Below are positions 45,359 through 55,246 of a stretch of 64,000 nt of DNA, piece after piece. The stretch lies in NCBI RefSeq assembly GCF_000383875.1, contig NZ_KB912884.1, positions 1 to 64,000 on the forward strand. The letters run 5' to 3'. Both the position numbers and the translations under genes were made by a program. The stretch's first letter is position 1; every line of letters begins with the position of its first letter. The notes under the pieces are model-generated. The model made no database searches. It saw only the letters and a program-made list of their open reading frames with translations, and was not told the origin of the DNA. Origin of the DNA: Caldibacillus debilis DSM 16016 (GTDB lineage Bacteria > Bacillota > Bacilli > Bacillales > Caldibacillaceae).

Positions 45359-45452
45359 TCATTGTAAAACTCATGTTTCAACTTTTCAATAGAAATGCAT
45401 GCGAAAAGGAAAACTGTTTTGCGGAAAACGGGACTTGAAAACATAAAAATAA

Positions 45453-45553
45453 AAAGCCGTTTTGTCCCCGTTCCGTCGGAAACCGGGGCTTTTGGCGGGC
45501 CGGACCAAAAGAATTCAAAGCCGTTTGGTTCCCATTTCGTCGGAAGCCGGGCG
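45453..45553 (+). repeat. 37-bp degenerate direct repeat, 64-bp offset
   Basis: Copies at 45453-45489 and 45517-45553 share AAAGCCGTTT, CCC, CGTCGGAA and CCGGG; about 30 of 37 positions agree. The first copy can fold (CCCCG / CGGGG). The rest of 45349-46170, where ypbB and recQ stand in relatives, holds no recognisable gene. Confidence 0.5.
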
Positions 45554-46170
45554 ATAAGTCTTCGGAGACGGATGCCGGATCCCTGCACAAGGGGAAGGTC
45601 CCGGGCGAAATCGGGCCCAAGGCAAACTTTCCGGACGGAGCGCGGATTTTTGAACGGGGCGCCGGCTTCCCAAAGTGTGCGCCGGCACCGGCAAGCCTCT
45701 TTTTCTTCGGGGGATCGCGAAACCCGTTTTATTGTATACTATGATTAACGGAGGTATACGATCGGAAGGAACCCCGAAGGAAAAATGGGGATTCATCGGG
45801 CGTTTTCCGATTTTGCGGCCGGTACATGCCCGCGGGGAATGCGTTGGCGGCTCCCCTCCGGACGCGGAAGGCTGCGGCTTTGCGCACGGGTGTCCGGACC
45901 GGAAAACCTTTCGCTCCGTTTCGGCGGAACGGGCATTTTTCCCCGGATGCCGGATGCACCGGAAAGCCGGGCGATGGAAAACCGGCCTCATCTTTTGCCG
46001 GGGAGGGGCGGCCCTCTCCTGTGGTGCCGGTTTTTCACGGAACCGGGACGGCGCGCCTTGCTGCCCCCGGAAAATCATCCGTCCGGCTGACCGGGGAAGG
46101 GCCGCCGAAACAAAGCCGGCCGGGAAATAGCCTCCGGAAACGGCGACGACAAGAAAGAATGGGAGTTCTT

Positions 46171-46764
46171 ATGAAAAACAGGCAGCAAGCGATCATTCGG
46201 CAATTGACCGACCGGGAATTGACGTTGAACATCTATTTGTCCCAGCTGCTCCTTTTCCTCCTTGCGGGAGTCGGGAGCTTTCTTTTCATGGGCGGGCCGG
46301 GAAACTTGTTCGCCCTGATGACATGGGGGGAGGGGAGACATCTTTTGATCGGGATCACGGTCGGGTTCTTCGTGTTTGTCGCCGATCTTTTCCTGATGTC
46401 CCTTTTGCCCCCTTCCAGTTATGACGACGGAGGGATTAACGAACGGATTTTCCGAAACCGTCCGGTCCATTACGTCATCGGTTTGGCGGCGGCCGCCGCC
46501 TTTTGTGAAGAGCTGCTGTTTCGGGGGGTGATCCAAACCGAATTCGGAATGGCAGCCGCCAGCCTCCTTTTTACATTGGTTCATGTCCGGTATTTGTACA
46601 AATGGATTTTATTTATCCAGACCCTTTGCGTCAGTTTCCTTTTCGGTTTTGTTTTCGCCCGGACGGGGAATTTGGCGGCTGTCATGGTGATGCATTTTAC
46701 CATCGACGTCCTGCTCGGGCTTTATTTGTCCGGCATTTCGGTAAAAGGAGGCGGACGGACATGA
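46171..46764 (+). CDS. ypbD: CPBP-family intramembrane protease (YpbD)
   Basis: A 197-residue CAAX/Abi-type membrane protease. Catalytic glutamates are in FCEELLFRG (EExxxR), with later histidine motifs in FTLVHVRY and VMHFTID, on five to six transmembrane helices. Substrate unknown. ATG 46171 has GGGAG 5 nt upstream; ATG 46159 is an alternative. The stop overlaps ypbE by 4 bp. Confidence 0.87.
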   Translation: MKNRQQAIIRQLTDRELTLNIYLSQLLLFLLAGVGSFLFMGGPGNLFALMTWGEGRHLLIGITVGFFVFVADLFLMSLLPPSSYDDGGINERIFRNRPVHYVIGLAAAAAFCEELLFRGVIQTEFGMAAASLLFTLVHVRYLYKWILFIQTLCVSFLFGFVFARTGNLAAVMVMHFTIDVLLGLYLSGISVKGGGRT

Positions 46765-47108
46765 TCTTCGGGCCGGAAAAAGAAACGGGGCGAGGGCGGG
46801 ATGGGGCGGATCGTTCCGAATATATGGCCGATCGGACGGCTTCCCCCGCAGGCGATCCGTTCGAAGCGATGATGGCTTCCCACCTGCCCCCAAGAAAGGA
46901 AGTCCACGGTAGACAAAAGCCGAAGCACCGGAAAAAAAGGAAACGGCGGCTGAAATATCCGCTCATCACTTTGCTGGCGTTCCTGTTTATTATTTTGCCG
47001 CTCGTTATCATCTATATTTACTTGCATTACGATTTTTCCCCGGCGGACAAAAATCCCGCCGGACACAAGGATGCGTTTGAAAAGGTCGACATCGATCCCG
47101 GCTTTTGA
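46761..47108 (+). CDS. ypbE: YpbE-like membrane protein lacking the LysM domain
   Basis: A 115-residue single-pass membrane protein: charged N-terminus with a basic patch (HRKKRKRRLKYP, residues 55-66), one transmembrane helix (about 67-89), and a short extracellular tail. The position and N-terminal half fit B. subtilis YpbE. That protein continues to about 240 aa with a C-terminal LysM cell-wall binding domain, which is missing here. Either truncated or an ancestral short form. Coupled to ypbD by a 4-bp overlap. Confidence 0.7.
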   Translation: MIFGPEKETGRGRDGADRSEYMADRTASPAGDPFEAMMASHLPPRKEVHGRQKPKHRKKRKRRLKYPLITLLAFLFIILPLVIIYIYLHYDFSPADKNPAGHKDAFEKVDIDPGF

Positions 47109-47183
47109 GGCGGGACCGGCCGGTCATATTTCCGCGCCTCCGGACATACCTTTGTAGTAAAAAGCGGATGGTGGTCGGTTCGG

Positions 47184-47642
47184 ATGGAAGAGGTTATCAA
47201 AAATCTGGAAGATTGGACGGATCCCGCCACAAAACAGATGCTGCAAAACCTCGTCGAGCGGAAACGGAAATATGACCGGCTGAAAAATCAGCATCAGCTG
47301 ATCTTGTTCGTCGCCGTTTCCTTCAGTTGTTTTTACTTCTATTACGTTTACCGGCTGATTTATTTGCCCCATTTCCATTCCGTAACCGCCCTTTTTTCGG
47401 CCTTTTTCGACGACCGCTACAATCCTTTTTTTCTCTTTGCCCTTCTCGCGGTTTACGGGATCACGGGGATATGGAAGCGGAAGGCGGACGAGGCCGAAGA
47501 GGAATTCGAAGCGCTGAGGCGGGAGATCATCGACAAAAGCAAAGACCTGTGGGACGACGGCGGGTCGTGGAAGAAAAGGCACATCGTCTTTGAAATCATG
47601 AAAAATCATTTCGACATCAATCTGTATCACGAAAACAAATGA
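47184..47642 (+). CDS. ypbF: YpbF family protein (DUF2663)
   Basis: A 152-residue membrane protein with two hydrophobic segments (about 40-60 and 78-96) between charged helical ends; coiled-coil potential at residues 97-125. Family DUF2663, function unknown. It closes the ypbDEF row. Confidence 0.8.
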   Translation: MEEVIKNLEDWTDPATKQMLQNLVERKRKYDRLKNQHQLILFVAVSFSCFYFYYVYRLIYLPHFHSVTALFSAFFDDRYNPFFLFALLAVYGITGIWKRKADEAEEEFEALRREIIDKSKDLWDDGGSWKKRHIVFEIMKNHFDINLYHENK

Positions 47643-47819
47643 GGCCGCCAAGGATCCGCCGGAAAACCGGCTGACGGAAAAAGGCCGGCGGAAAGCCCGC
47701 GAAGGGCCGGATCGGCCGGCGGCGACAAGGGACGGGGCATTTTCCGAAAAAGGATTTATATATGGAAAATTTTACAAATCATTTTGTTTATGAAAAATGA
47801 AAATCTTCGCGATACCTTC

Positions 47820-47847
47820 TTGCATTCTAGTAAGGATGGAGTATACT
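47820..47847 (+). promoter_or_regulatory. Sigma-A promoter of gudB
   Basis: TTGCAT (47820-47825) and TATACT (47842-47847), 16-bp spacer, 49 bp before the start. Confidence 0.65.
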
Positions 47848-47896
47848 AGTCATGAAAAGACTTTGATCTTTGTGAAAAATAGCGGGAGGTTTCCAA

Positions 47897-49189
47897 ATGG
47901 CGGCTCAAGAGGGGACAGAGCAAGTACACAAAGAAGGCAGCGAAAAAAAAGAGGAACATGACATCCTGACGGCAACGCAGACCATCATTCACCAAGCGCT
48001 GGAAAAGCTCGGCTATCCCGAAGAAGTTTACGAGCTGTTGAAAGAACCGTTACGGATGATGACCGTCAAAATTCCCGTCCGCATGGATGACGGATCCGTT
48101 AAAGTGTTTACGGGCTACAGGGCCCAGCATAACGATGCGGTCGGCCCCACGAAGGGAGGAATCCGCTTCCATCCCGATGTTACTGAACGTGAAGTGAAAG
48201 CCCTTTCCATATGGATGAGCTTAAAATGCGGGATCGTCGACCTGCCTTATGGCGGGGGCAAAGGGGGCATCGTCTGCGATCCCCGGAAACTGTCGTTTCG
48301 CGAACTGGAAAGGCTGAGCCGCGGATATGTCCGCGCCATCAGCCAAATCGTCGGACCGACGAAGGATATTCCCGCCCCCGATGTGTTTACGAACTCGCAA
48401 ATCATGGCATGGATGATGGATGAGTACAGCCGGATTGACGAATACAATTCCCCCGGCTTCATCACCGGCAAACCCCTCGTATTGGGCGGTTCCCACGGAA
48501 GGGAATCGGCGACGGCCAAAGGGGTAACGATCTGCATCCGGGAAGCGGCGAAAAAGATCGGATTGGATTTGAAAAATGCCCGCGTCGTCATTCAAGGGTT
48601 CGGCAACGCGGGAGGGTTTTTGGCGAAATTTATGCATGACGCCGGGGCGAAGGTCGTCGGCATTTCCGACGTATACGGGGGGTTGTACGATCCCGACGGG
48701 CTGGATGTCGACTATTTGCTGGACCGCAGGGACAGTTTCGGCACGGTGACGAAATTGTTCAAAAACACGATCACGAACAAGGAATTGCTGGAATTGGACT
48801 GCGACATCCTCGTGCCGGCGGCCATCGAAAATCAAATTACGGAAGAAAACGCCCACAATATCCGGGCGAAAATCGTCGTGGAGGCGGCCAATGGCCCGAC
48901 CACGTTGGAAGCGACGAAGATCCTGACCGAACGCGGCATCCTCATCGTTCCCGACGTGCTGGCATCCGCGGGCGGAGTAACCGTCTCCTATTTTGAATGG
49001 GTGCAAAATAATCAAGGTTATTATTGGACCGAAGAAGAAGTGGAAGAGAAATTGGAGAAGGTGATGGTGAAAGCCTTCAATAATGTCTATAATACGGCCC
49101 AAACGCGAAAGGTGGACATGCGGCTGGCGGCCTACATGGTCGGAGTCCGGAAAATGGCGGAAGCCTGCCGGTTCCGGGGATGGGTCTAA
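47897..49189 (+). CDS. gudB: NAD-specific glutamate dehydrogenase (GudB/RocG)
   Basis: Oxidative deamination of glutamate to 2-oxoglutarate, linking nitrogen and carbon metabolism. The 430-aa hexameric enzyme shows the substrate-binding lysine motif [11 protein letters not shown], the catalytic [10 protein letters not shown], the nucleotide-binding [12 protein letters not shown] and NGPTT. The N-terminal 20 residues are charged and variable. Position before ypdA corresponds to gudB; RocG is a close paralogue. Confidence 0.93.
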   Translation: MAAQEGTEQVHKEGSEKKEEHDILTATQTIIHQALEKLGYPEEVYELLKEPLRMMTVKIPVRMDDGSVKVFTGYRAQHNDAVGPTKGGIRFHPDVTEREVKALSIWMSLKCGIVDLPYGGGKGGIVCDPRKLSFRELERLSRGYVRAISQIVGPTKDIPAPDVFTNSQIMAWMMDEYSRIDEYNSPGFITGKPLVLGGSHGRESATAKGVTICIREAAKKIGLDLKNARVVIQGFGNAGGFLAKFMHDAGAKVVGISDVYGGLYDPDGLDVDYLLDRRDSFGTVTKLFKNTITNKELLELDCDILVPAAIENQITEENAHNIRAKIVVEAANGPTTLEATKILTERGILIVPDVLASAGGVTVSYFEWVQNNQGYYWTEEEVEEKLEKVMVKAFNNVYNTAQTRKVDMRLAAYMVGVRKMAEACRFRGWV

Positions 49190-49228
49190 GGTTGCATCTC
49201 ATCGGTTTTTATTGAAAAGCGCCTGTTC

Positions 49229-49266
49229 GATCTCCTATTATTATAAATAGGAGATCTTTTTCTTTT
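49229..49266 (+). terminator. Terminator after gudB
   Basis: Eleven-bp perfect stem GATCTCCTATT / AATAGGAGATC, 6-nt loop, T-rich tail. Confidence 0.92.
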
Positions 49267-49296
49267 GATGCCTTGTGCCGAAGGAGTGCGAATGAC

Positions 49297-50265
49297 ATGC
49301 AACAGGAAAAATGCGTGATCGTCGGATGCGGTCCCTGCGGGATGGCATGCGCCATTGCCCTTCAAAAGATCGGGATCAATCCTTTGATCATAGAAAAAGG
49401 AAATGTTGTCCATTCCATTTATCAGTTTCCGACCCACCAAACCTTTTTCAGCTCGAGCGACCGGCTGGCGATCGGGGATGTGCCCTTCATCACGGTGGAA
49501 CGGAAGCCGACCCGGAATCAGGCCCTCGCCTATTACCGGCATGTGGCCGCGATCAAAAAATTGCGCATCCGGAAATATGAAGAAGTCTTGGAAGTGAAAA
49601 AGCGGGAGAACGGCCGCTTCTTCATCAGGACGACGAAGGGCGAATACGAGGCCCCATATGTCGTCATCGCCACCGGCTATTACGATCATCCGAACGAAAT
49701 GGGGATCCCGGGCGAGCATTTGCCGAAGGTTTTCCATTATTTCAAGGAAGCCCATCCCTTTTTCGACATGGACGTGGCCGTCATCGGCGGGAAAAATTCC
49801 AGCGTCGACGCCGCCCTGGAATTGCACAAGGCGGGGGCGCGGGTGACGGTTTTGTACCGCGGTTCCGGCTATTCTTCCCACATCAAGCCGTGGATCCTGC
49901 CGGAATTTGAGTCCCTCGTCCGGAAAGAGGAAATCCGGATGATTTTTCACGCCAATGTCTTGGAAATTACGGAAGATGCGGTCATTTATGAGGTGAACGG
50001 CGAACGGAAGAAAATCAAGAACGATTTTGTTTTCGCGATGACCGGCTACCACCCGGACCATTCCCTGTTGCGGAAAATCGGCGTGGCGATCGACGAGGAA
50101 ACCGGAAGGCCGAAATACCATCCCGACACGATGGAAACGAACGTGGAAGGCCTTTTTATTGCCGGCGTGATCGCGGCGGGAAACAACGCCAATGAGATCT
50201 TTATCGAAAACGGCCGGTTCCACGGCGATTTCATCGCCGGCGCCATCAAAGAACGGGAAAAATAA
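49297..50265 (+). CDS. ypdA: Bacilliredoxin reductase Bdr (YpdA)
   Basis: FAD- and NADPH-dependent reductase of the bacillithiol redox system, recycling bacillithiol disulfide or bacilliredoxins. The 322-residue protein has FAD motif VGCGPCGMACAIA (with the active cysteine), THQTFFSSSDRL, NADPH motif VIGGKNSSVDAALEL and C-terminal GVIAAGNNANEIFIENGR. ATG 49297 has AAGGAG 10 nt before it. It is next to gudB as in B. subtilis. Confidence 0.93.
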   Translation: MQQEKCVIVGCGPCGMACAIALQKIGINPLIIEKGNVVHSIYQFPTHQTFFSSSDRLAIGDVPFITVERKPTRNQALAYYRHVAAIKKLRIRKYEEVLEVKKRENGRFFIRTTKGEYEAPYVVIATGYYDHPNEMGIPGEHLPKVFHYFKEAHPFFDMDVAVIGGKNSSVDAALELHKAGARVTVLYRGSGYSSHIKPWILPEFESLVRKEEIRMIFHANVLEITEDAVIYEVNGERKKIKNDFVFAMTGYHPDHSLLRKIGVAIDEETGRPKYHPDTMETNVEGLFIAGVIAAGNNANEIFIENGRFHGDFIAGAIKEREK

Positions 50266-50540
50266 GCCGGGAGGAAAAACCGTTCGGGATCGCGAAAAAA
50301 GCCGGGGCATGCGGCTAAAAGGGCCCGGACGGGCGCCATCCGGCGAAGGGATCGAAGAAGGAGAAACCGGTCCCAGCGCGTGCTGCCGCTCCGGACGGCC
50401 ATGTCCGCGGGAAGGGATCCTTCCGGTCATGCGGGCGGGCATCCGAAAAAAAACGGGGCGGCCGGGGGCGCAAAGGGGAAGACCGGCGGGGCGGAAGGGC
50501 CGGGTCAAGGGAGGCGAAGGCGGAAGGGAACCGGTTGCCT

Positions 50541-51509
50541 TCATTGGAAAAATTCCTTGATTTTTTCCGGATCCTTTGTCCGTTCCAGCGCCAGCATCAG
50601 CTGGATCCTCGCCTTTTGCCCGTTCAGCCCGTTGGAAAAGATGATCCCCATCCTTTTCAATTGGGCGCCTCCCCCCTCATATTGGTAGACGTCCTCCACC
50701 GTTCCGTTGAAACAGCGGGAGACGAGGACGATCGGGATCCCCTCTTCCAGCAGTTTGCGGATCCCGGGAAGGACCTGCGGCGGGAGATTGCCCTGCCCCA
50801 GCGCCTCGATCACCAGTCCGTCGATCTTCATTTCGCTGAGGGCGAAGAAGAGGGATGCGTCCATGCCCGCATAGGCCTTCAGCAATTCGACCCGCTTCGA
50901 CAAGGCGTTCACGGGGATTTTTTTCCTTCCGATCGGCTGGTGGTGGAAGAGGATCGCTTTTTTCGTGATGATGCCGATCGGACCGTATTGCGGGCTCTGG
51001 AAAGTGGACACGTTGCTTGTATGGGTTTTCGTGACGTTTTTCGCGCTGTGGATCTCATCGTTCAGCACGACGAGCACCCCTTTGTCCCTTGCCTCGTCGT
51101 GAACGGCCGTACGGACGGCGGCGATGAAGTTATACAGCCCGTCCGACCCGATTTCGTTGCTTGAACGCATCGCCCCGGTAACGACGATCGGGATGTCGGT
51201 GTCCACGGTTAAATCAAGGAAATAGGCCGTTTCTTCCAGCGTATCGGTCCCGTGGGTGATCACGGCGCCGTCGATCCCGTTTTTTTCGAGATGATGTTCG
51301 ATGCGTTCCTTTAACATCAGCATTTCGCGTGGGGTGATGTGGGGCGAGGGCAGCTGAAAGGGTTCTTCGACGATCAAGTCCGCCAGATGGCCCGCCGCTT
51401 GGGCCGATTCCAGCAGCGGGTTCGTCCCCGACGGTTTCACTTCCCCCGAACGCTTGTCTTCATACATGGAAATCGTTCCGCCGGTATGGAGGATCAATAT
51501 TTTTTTCAC
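50541..51509 (-). CDS. ansA: L-asparaginase (type I)
   Basis: Hydrolyses asparagine to aspartate and ammonia in the cytoplasm. The 322-aa protein has the first catalytic Thr in HTGGTIS (T12), the second in THGTDTLEETAYFLD, plus TGAMRSSNEIGSDG and the C-terminal SRCFNGTVEDVYQYEGGG. No signal peptide. Divergent from prsW with only about 70 bp between. In B. subtilis ansA lies with ansB elsewhere, so its presence here differs. Confidence 0.92.
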   Translation of the reverse strand: MKKILILHTGGTISMYEDKRSGEVKPSGTNPLLESAQAAGHLADLIVEEPFQLPSPHITPREMLMLKERIEHHLEKNGIDGAVITHGTDTLEETAYFLDLTVDTDIPIVVTGAMRSSNEIGSDGLYNFIAAVRTAVHDEARDKGVLVVLNDEIHSAKNVTKTHTSNVSTFQSPQYGPIGIITKKAILFHHQPIGRKKIPVNALSKRVELLKAYAGMDASLFFALSEMKIDGLVIEALGQGNLPPQVLPGIRKLLEEGIPIVLVSRCFNGTVEDVYQYEGGGAQLKRMGIIFSNGLNGQKARIQLMLALERTKDPEKIKEFFQ

Positions 51510-51580
51510 GATTTTCCCTCCTTCAAACTTTTACGCAGAGACTCGGAATCGAAAAAGCTGTTAGAGAAATGGGGTTTGCG

Positions 51581-52255
51581 ATGATTTCCGTCGTTTCCGC
51601 CGGGATTGCCCCCGGCCTGGCGCTCCTCAGCTATTTCTATTTGAAAGATGAATATGAAAAAGAACCGGTTTTCCAAGTGCTGAAGACCTTTATCCTCGGC
51701 GCGGCATTGGTGTTCCCCATCATGTTTATACAATATGTCCTCGACTACGAGCAAGTTTTCCCCGCCAGGGTCTTGCGCGCCTTTATCGTTGCGGGGTTTT
51801 TGGAAGAATTCTTCAAATGGTTTTTTCTTTATTATACCGTTTTTAAATTCCGGTTATTGGACGAACCGTATGACGGCATCGTATACGGGGTCAGCATCTC
51901 CCTCGGTTTTGCCACCGTGGAAAACATCCTGTTCTTGATGGCGAACGGGATCCAGTACGCCCTCGGAAGGGCGGTCTTGCCGGTTTCCAGCCACGCCCTC
52001 TTCGGCGTCATCATGGGCTATTATTTGGGAAAAAGCGAATTTGCCGGGAGGGGAAAACCGGTCTATTTGGCATTGTCGGTCGTCCTTCCGATCCTTTTCC
52101 ACGGCCTCTATGATTTGATTTTAACCTTTTTCCACTGGTATGTTTGGATGCTGCCTTTTATGCTGTGCTTATGGTTTTTGGCGATGTGGAAGGTTAAAAG
52201 GGCGAAGGCGGCGAAATTTTCCTATGGAAGCTCGAAAAAGAGCTTTACCGGATGA
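51581..52255 (+). CDS. prsW: Membrane protease PrsW
   Basis: Intramembrane protease which in B. subtilis cuts anti-sigma-W factor RsiW at site 1 under antimicrobial peptide stress. The 224-residue protein has about seven helices and the two glutamates in FLEEFFKW, plus later histidine motifs (SSHALFGVIMG, FHGLYD). ATG 51581 has GGGG 6 nt upstream; ATG 51569 lacks a site. RsiW is not in this window. Confidence 0.9.
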   Translation: MISVVSAGIAPGLALLSYFYLKDEYEKEPVFQVLKTFILGAALVFPIMFIQYVLDYEQVFPARVLRAFIVAGFLEEFFKWFFLYYTVFKFRLLDEPYDGIVYGVSISLGFATVENILFLMANGIQYALGRAVLPVSSHALFGVIMGYYLGKSEFAGRGKPVYLALSVVLPILFHGLYDLILTFFHWYVWMLPFMLCLWFLAMWKVKRAKAAKFSYGSSKKSFTG

Positions 52256-52324
52256 ACACGGGCCGGGATTCCGCCTCCCTCCGGTTTCCGGAAGCTTCCG
52301 CCGACGGCCGAAAACGGGCGGCCA

Positions 52325-52360
52325 AACCCGCAGGTCCTCCGAAAAGGGCCTGCGGGTTGT
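52325..52360 (+). terminator. Terminator after prsW
   Basis: Ten-bp perfect stem AACCCGCAGG / CCTGCGGGTT, then GTTT. Confidence 0.7.
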
Positions 52361-52573
52361 TTCCGTTCCGCGTCCTTATTCGGCCGCCCCTTTACCCGCT
52401 CCGGCCAATCCGCCTGCGCCTTCTCGCCCCGGGTCCCCTCCCGCGCAAAACCGCTCCGCCCGTCTCATCCGACGGATGTCCCGCCGCCCGAATTCCCCTT
52501 TCGGGTCCCTTTTTCCGGCCCTTCCCATCATGGGCGCAAACGGACAAGATTGCCCGAAGAAAAGATTTTCGCG

Positions 52574-52685
52574 GAGGTCCACAGGGAACCTCTTTTTTTT
52601 TGAAAAAACATGTTTCGAGGATGTTTTCCCGGAAAACCGCATCCTTTCCTCGCGGGCGTTTAAAACGGTGTTCCCGGAAACATCC
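52574..52685 (+). other. Hairpin-rich stretch upstream of sleB
   Basis: GAGGTCC / GGAACCTC followed by ten T at 52592-52601 looks like a terminator. Then GGATGTTTTCCCGG (52619-52632) and CCCGGAAACATCC (52673-52685) form a larger inverted repeat with a T run after it. No gene lies between prsW and sleB (52256-52772). Confidence 0.5.
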
Positions 52686-52772
52686 CCCTTTTTCGGAAGA
52701 AAAGGGAGAATAATTTTGCCAATCGGGAAAAAAATATAGCCATAAGCTGCCACATACAACGGAGGGAAGGAT

Positions 52773-53615
52773 ATGCGAATCGGGAAATGGACGAAGCGTT
52801 TTGTCTTGCTTGCAAGCCTGTTGCTGTTGATTTTTTCGCAAATGCACGGAAACGAAACCCGCGCCTTTTCCAATCAAGTGATCCAAGTGGGCGCCGTCGG
52901 GGATGACGTGATCGAGCTGCAAGCGAGATTGCAATATTTGGGGTTTTATAACGGAAAAATTGACGGCGTGTTCGGGTGGAGGACCTATTGGGCGCTGAGG
53001 AATTTTCAATACGAATTCGGATTGAAGGTGGACGGTTTGGCCGGGACGAAAACGAAGGAAAAACTCGTGAAGGCATCCCGGTATGATGAACAATTTGTCA
53101 AAGAACAGATTCGGAGCGGGAGAAAATTTACTTACTACGGCGGCGTGGATTTGAACAAGCAGACGGCGCCCTCGGGACAGGGGCAAAAGGCGCCTTCCGG
53201 GGGAAAGACGTCCGGAGGGCAGGCGGCGAAACCGACGGCGGTCAACGTTCCCGGCGGTTTTTCCCAAAACGATATCCAACTGATGGCCAACGCCGTTTAC
53301 GGAGAGGCCAGGGGCGAACCTTATATCGGCCAGGTGGCGGTGGCCGCGGTCATCCTGAACCGTTTGGAAAGCCCGTCATTTCCCAACACGGTGGCGGGGG
53401 TCATTTTCGAACCGGGGGCCTTCACCGCGGTGAGCGACGGGCAGATTTGGCTCACTCCGAATGAAACCGCAAAACAGGCCGTTCTCGATGCGATCAACGG
53501 ATGGGACCCGTCCGGGAACGCATTGTATTATTTCAATCCGAACACGGCGACCAATCCGTGGATATGGTCCCGTCCCCAAATCAAGAAAATCGGCAAACAT
53601 ATCTTTTGCAAATAG
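52773..53615 (+). CDS. sleB: Spore cortex-lytic enzyme SleB
   Basis: Lytic transglycosylase that degrades spore cortex during germination. The 280-residue preprotein has a signal peptide (to about residue 31), a peptidoglycan-binding domain (38-100, QARLQYLGFYNGKIDGVFG), a low-complexity linker (130-155) and the Hydrolase_2 catalytic domain with Glu in AVYGEARGEPYIGQ. GGAGGGAAGG is directly upstream. It forms an operon with ypeB, whose product it depends on. Confidence 0.95.
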   Translation: MRIGKWTKRFVLLASLLLLIFSQMHGNETRAFSNQVIQVGAVGDDVIELQARLQYLGFYNGKIDGVFGWRTYWALRNFQYEFGLKVDGLAGTKTKEKLVKASRYDEQFVKEQIRSGRKFTYYGGVDLNKQTAPSGQGQKAPSGGKTSGGQAAKPTAVNVPGGFSQNDIQLMANAVYGEARGEPYIGQVAVAAVILNRLESPSFPNTVAGVIFEPGAFTAVSDGQIWLTPNETAKQAVLDAINGWDPSGNALYYFNPNTATNPWIWSRPQIKKIGKHIFCK

Positions 53616-53626
53616 GAGTGACTGCC

Positions 53627-54982
53627 ATGCGAGGTGTTTTGATTGCAGCATTGATCGTCCTTCTCGTCGGGACGGGCTACTGGGGCTACCAGGAGCATAA
53701 GGAAAAAAACGCCATCTTGATCAACGCGGAAAACAATTACCAGCGGGCCTTCCACGAATTGACGTACAACATCGATATTTTGCACGATAAAATCGGAACG
53801 GCGCTGGCCATGAATTCCCGAAAGTCCCTGTCTCCCGCCTTGGCGGAAGTCTGGCGCATGACTTCCCAGGCGAACAGCGAGGTCGGGCAGCTTCCGCTGA
53901 CCCTCGCCCCCTTCAGCAAAACCGAAGAGTTTTTGTCGCAAATCGGCGATTTCACCTATAAAACCGCCGTCAGGGACTTGGAAAAGGAACCGCTGTCGGA
54001 CGAAGAATACCAAATGTTGAAATCGCTCTATCAAAAGTCGGCGGAGATCCAGGACGAATTGCGGAAAGTCCAATATCTGGTCTTGAACAACAGACTCCGA
54101 TGGATGGATGTGGAAACGGCGCTGGCCACCGGGAAAGGGAACACGGACAATTCGATCATCGACGGGTTTAAAACCGTTGAAGAAAAGGTCTCCGGCTATT
54201 CGGAAACTGATCTCGGCCAATTTTTATCCTCTTCCATCAAGAAAAAGGAGAAGGGATACAAAAATTTAAAAGGAAAGACGATTTCCAAGAAAGAGGCGGC
54301 GGCCATCGCGAAAAAGTACGCGAAAGCTTCGGGCGGCGCAAAGGTCAACGTGTCGGAAGGCGGAAAGGGGTCCGATTATGCGTTCTACAGCGTGACCGTT
54401 AAGGACCGGAGCGGGGAGACGGACATGGACATTACGAAAAAGGGCGGATACCCGATTTGGATGATCAGGAACCGGGATGTGAAGGAGCAGAAAATCAGTT
54501 TAAACGAGGCGGGAAACAAGGCGGCGGAATTTTTGCAAAAGAACGGGTTCGAAAACATGGAGATGCTGGAAAGCGCCCAATACGATCATGTCGGCGTCTT
54601 TACCTTCGTCGCGCGGGAAAAGAATGTCCGCGTGTACCCGGACGCGGTCAAAATCAAGATCGGCCTCGATGACGGAAGCCTCATCGGCTTCTCCGCCGAA
54701 GAATACTTGGCTTCCCACAACACGAGGGAGATTCCGGAACCCGCCGTACAGGAAGCGGAGGCGAGAAAGCGGCTGAATCCGAATTTGAAGGTGATGGACC
54801 AAAGGTTGGCCATCATCCATAACGACGCCAACGAAGAAGTCCTTTGCTACGAATATTTGGGCGTCTTGGGGGACGACACCTACCGGGTGTTCGTCAACGC
54901 CGAGGACGGAACGGAAGAGAAGGTGGAAAAACTGCAAAACGCCGAACCGATTTATGAAAATTTGATCAACGGAAAGGCATGA
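53627..54982 (+). CDS. ypeB: Germination protein YpeB
   Basis: Needed for SleB localisation and stability in the spore. The 451-aa protein has an N-terminal signal anchor (residues 3-20), a helical N-terminal domain, then PepSY domains (KTISKKEAAAIAKKYAKAS; ISLNEAGNKAAEFLQKNGF; and a last one near 400). ATG 53627 has AGGAGTG upstream. It begins 11 bp after sleB. Confidence 0.94.
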   Translation: MRGVLIAALIVLLVGTGYWGYQEHKEKNAILINAENNYQRAFHELTYNIDILHDKIGTALAMNSRKSLSPALAEVWRMTSQANSEVGQLPLTLAPFSKTEEFLSQIGDFTYKTAVRDLEKEPLSDEEYQMLKSLYQKSAEIQDELRKVQYLVLNNRLRWMDVETALATGKGNTDNSIIDGFKTVEEKVSGYSETDLGQFLSSSIKKKEKGYKNLKGKTISKKEAAAIAKKYAKASGGAKVNVSEGGKGSDYAFYSVTVKDRSGETDMDITKKGGYPIWMIRNRDVKEQKISLNEAGNKAAEFLQKNGFENMEMLESAQYDHVGVFTFVAREKNVRVYPDAVKIKIGLDDGSLIGFSAEEYLASHNTREIPEPAVQEAEARKRLNPNLKVMDQRLAIIHNDANEEVLCYEYLGVLGDDTYRVFVNAEDGTEEKVEKLQNAEPIYENLINGKA

Positions 54983-54991
54983 AAGGATTTG

Positions 54992-55013
54992 CGGGCCGAA
55001 AGGCCCGTTTTTT
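54992..55013 (+). terminator. Terminator after ypeB
   Basis: CGGGCC / GGCCCG with GAAA tetraloop and six T. Confidence 0.92.
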
Positions 55014-55246
55014 CTTCCTCCGGCGGTGCTTGGCGGAGGCGGGCGAAAAAAAGCGAGAAGCCGTCCCGCGGAAAGGGTTGATAAATGCGCGGATGCCGGG
55101 GAATTTCGGTCTATCCGGGAGGCTGCGGTTCCCGTTCGTCGAATGACCGCCGCGGATGATGCCGGGGGCCTTGCCGGGCCCCATTTGGCACAAGACGGGT
55201 TCTATCCGCTAAGCCCAGGAAAGAGCTTCCGGTAATTCTTTCCGGG

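Noticed and set aside
49186-50544. 452-residue minus-strand reading frame
   Set aside because: Antisense shadow of ypdA, whose FAD and NADPH motifs are intact.
52734-52760. Sigma-E-like ATATA-N14-CATACAAC pair right before sleB
   Set aside because: Transcription would start inside the ribosome-binding site (52761-52770), and sleB is known to be a sigma-G gene in B. subtilis.
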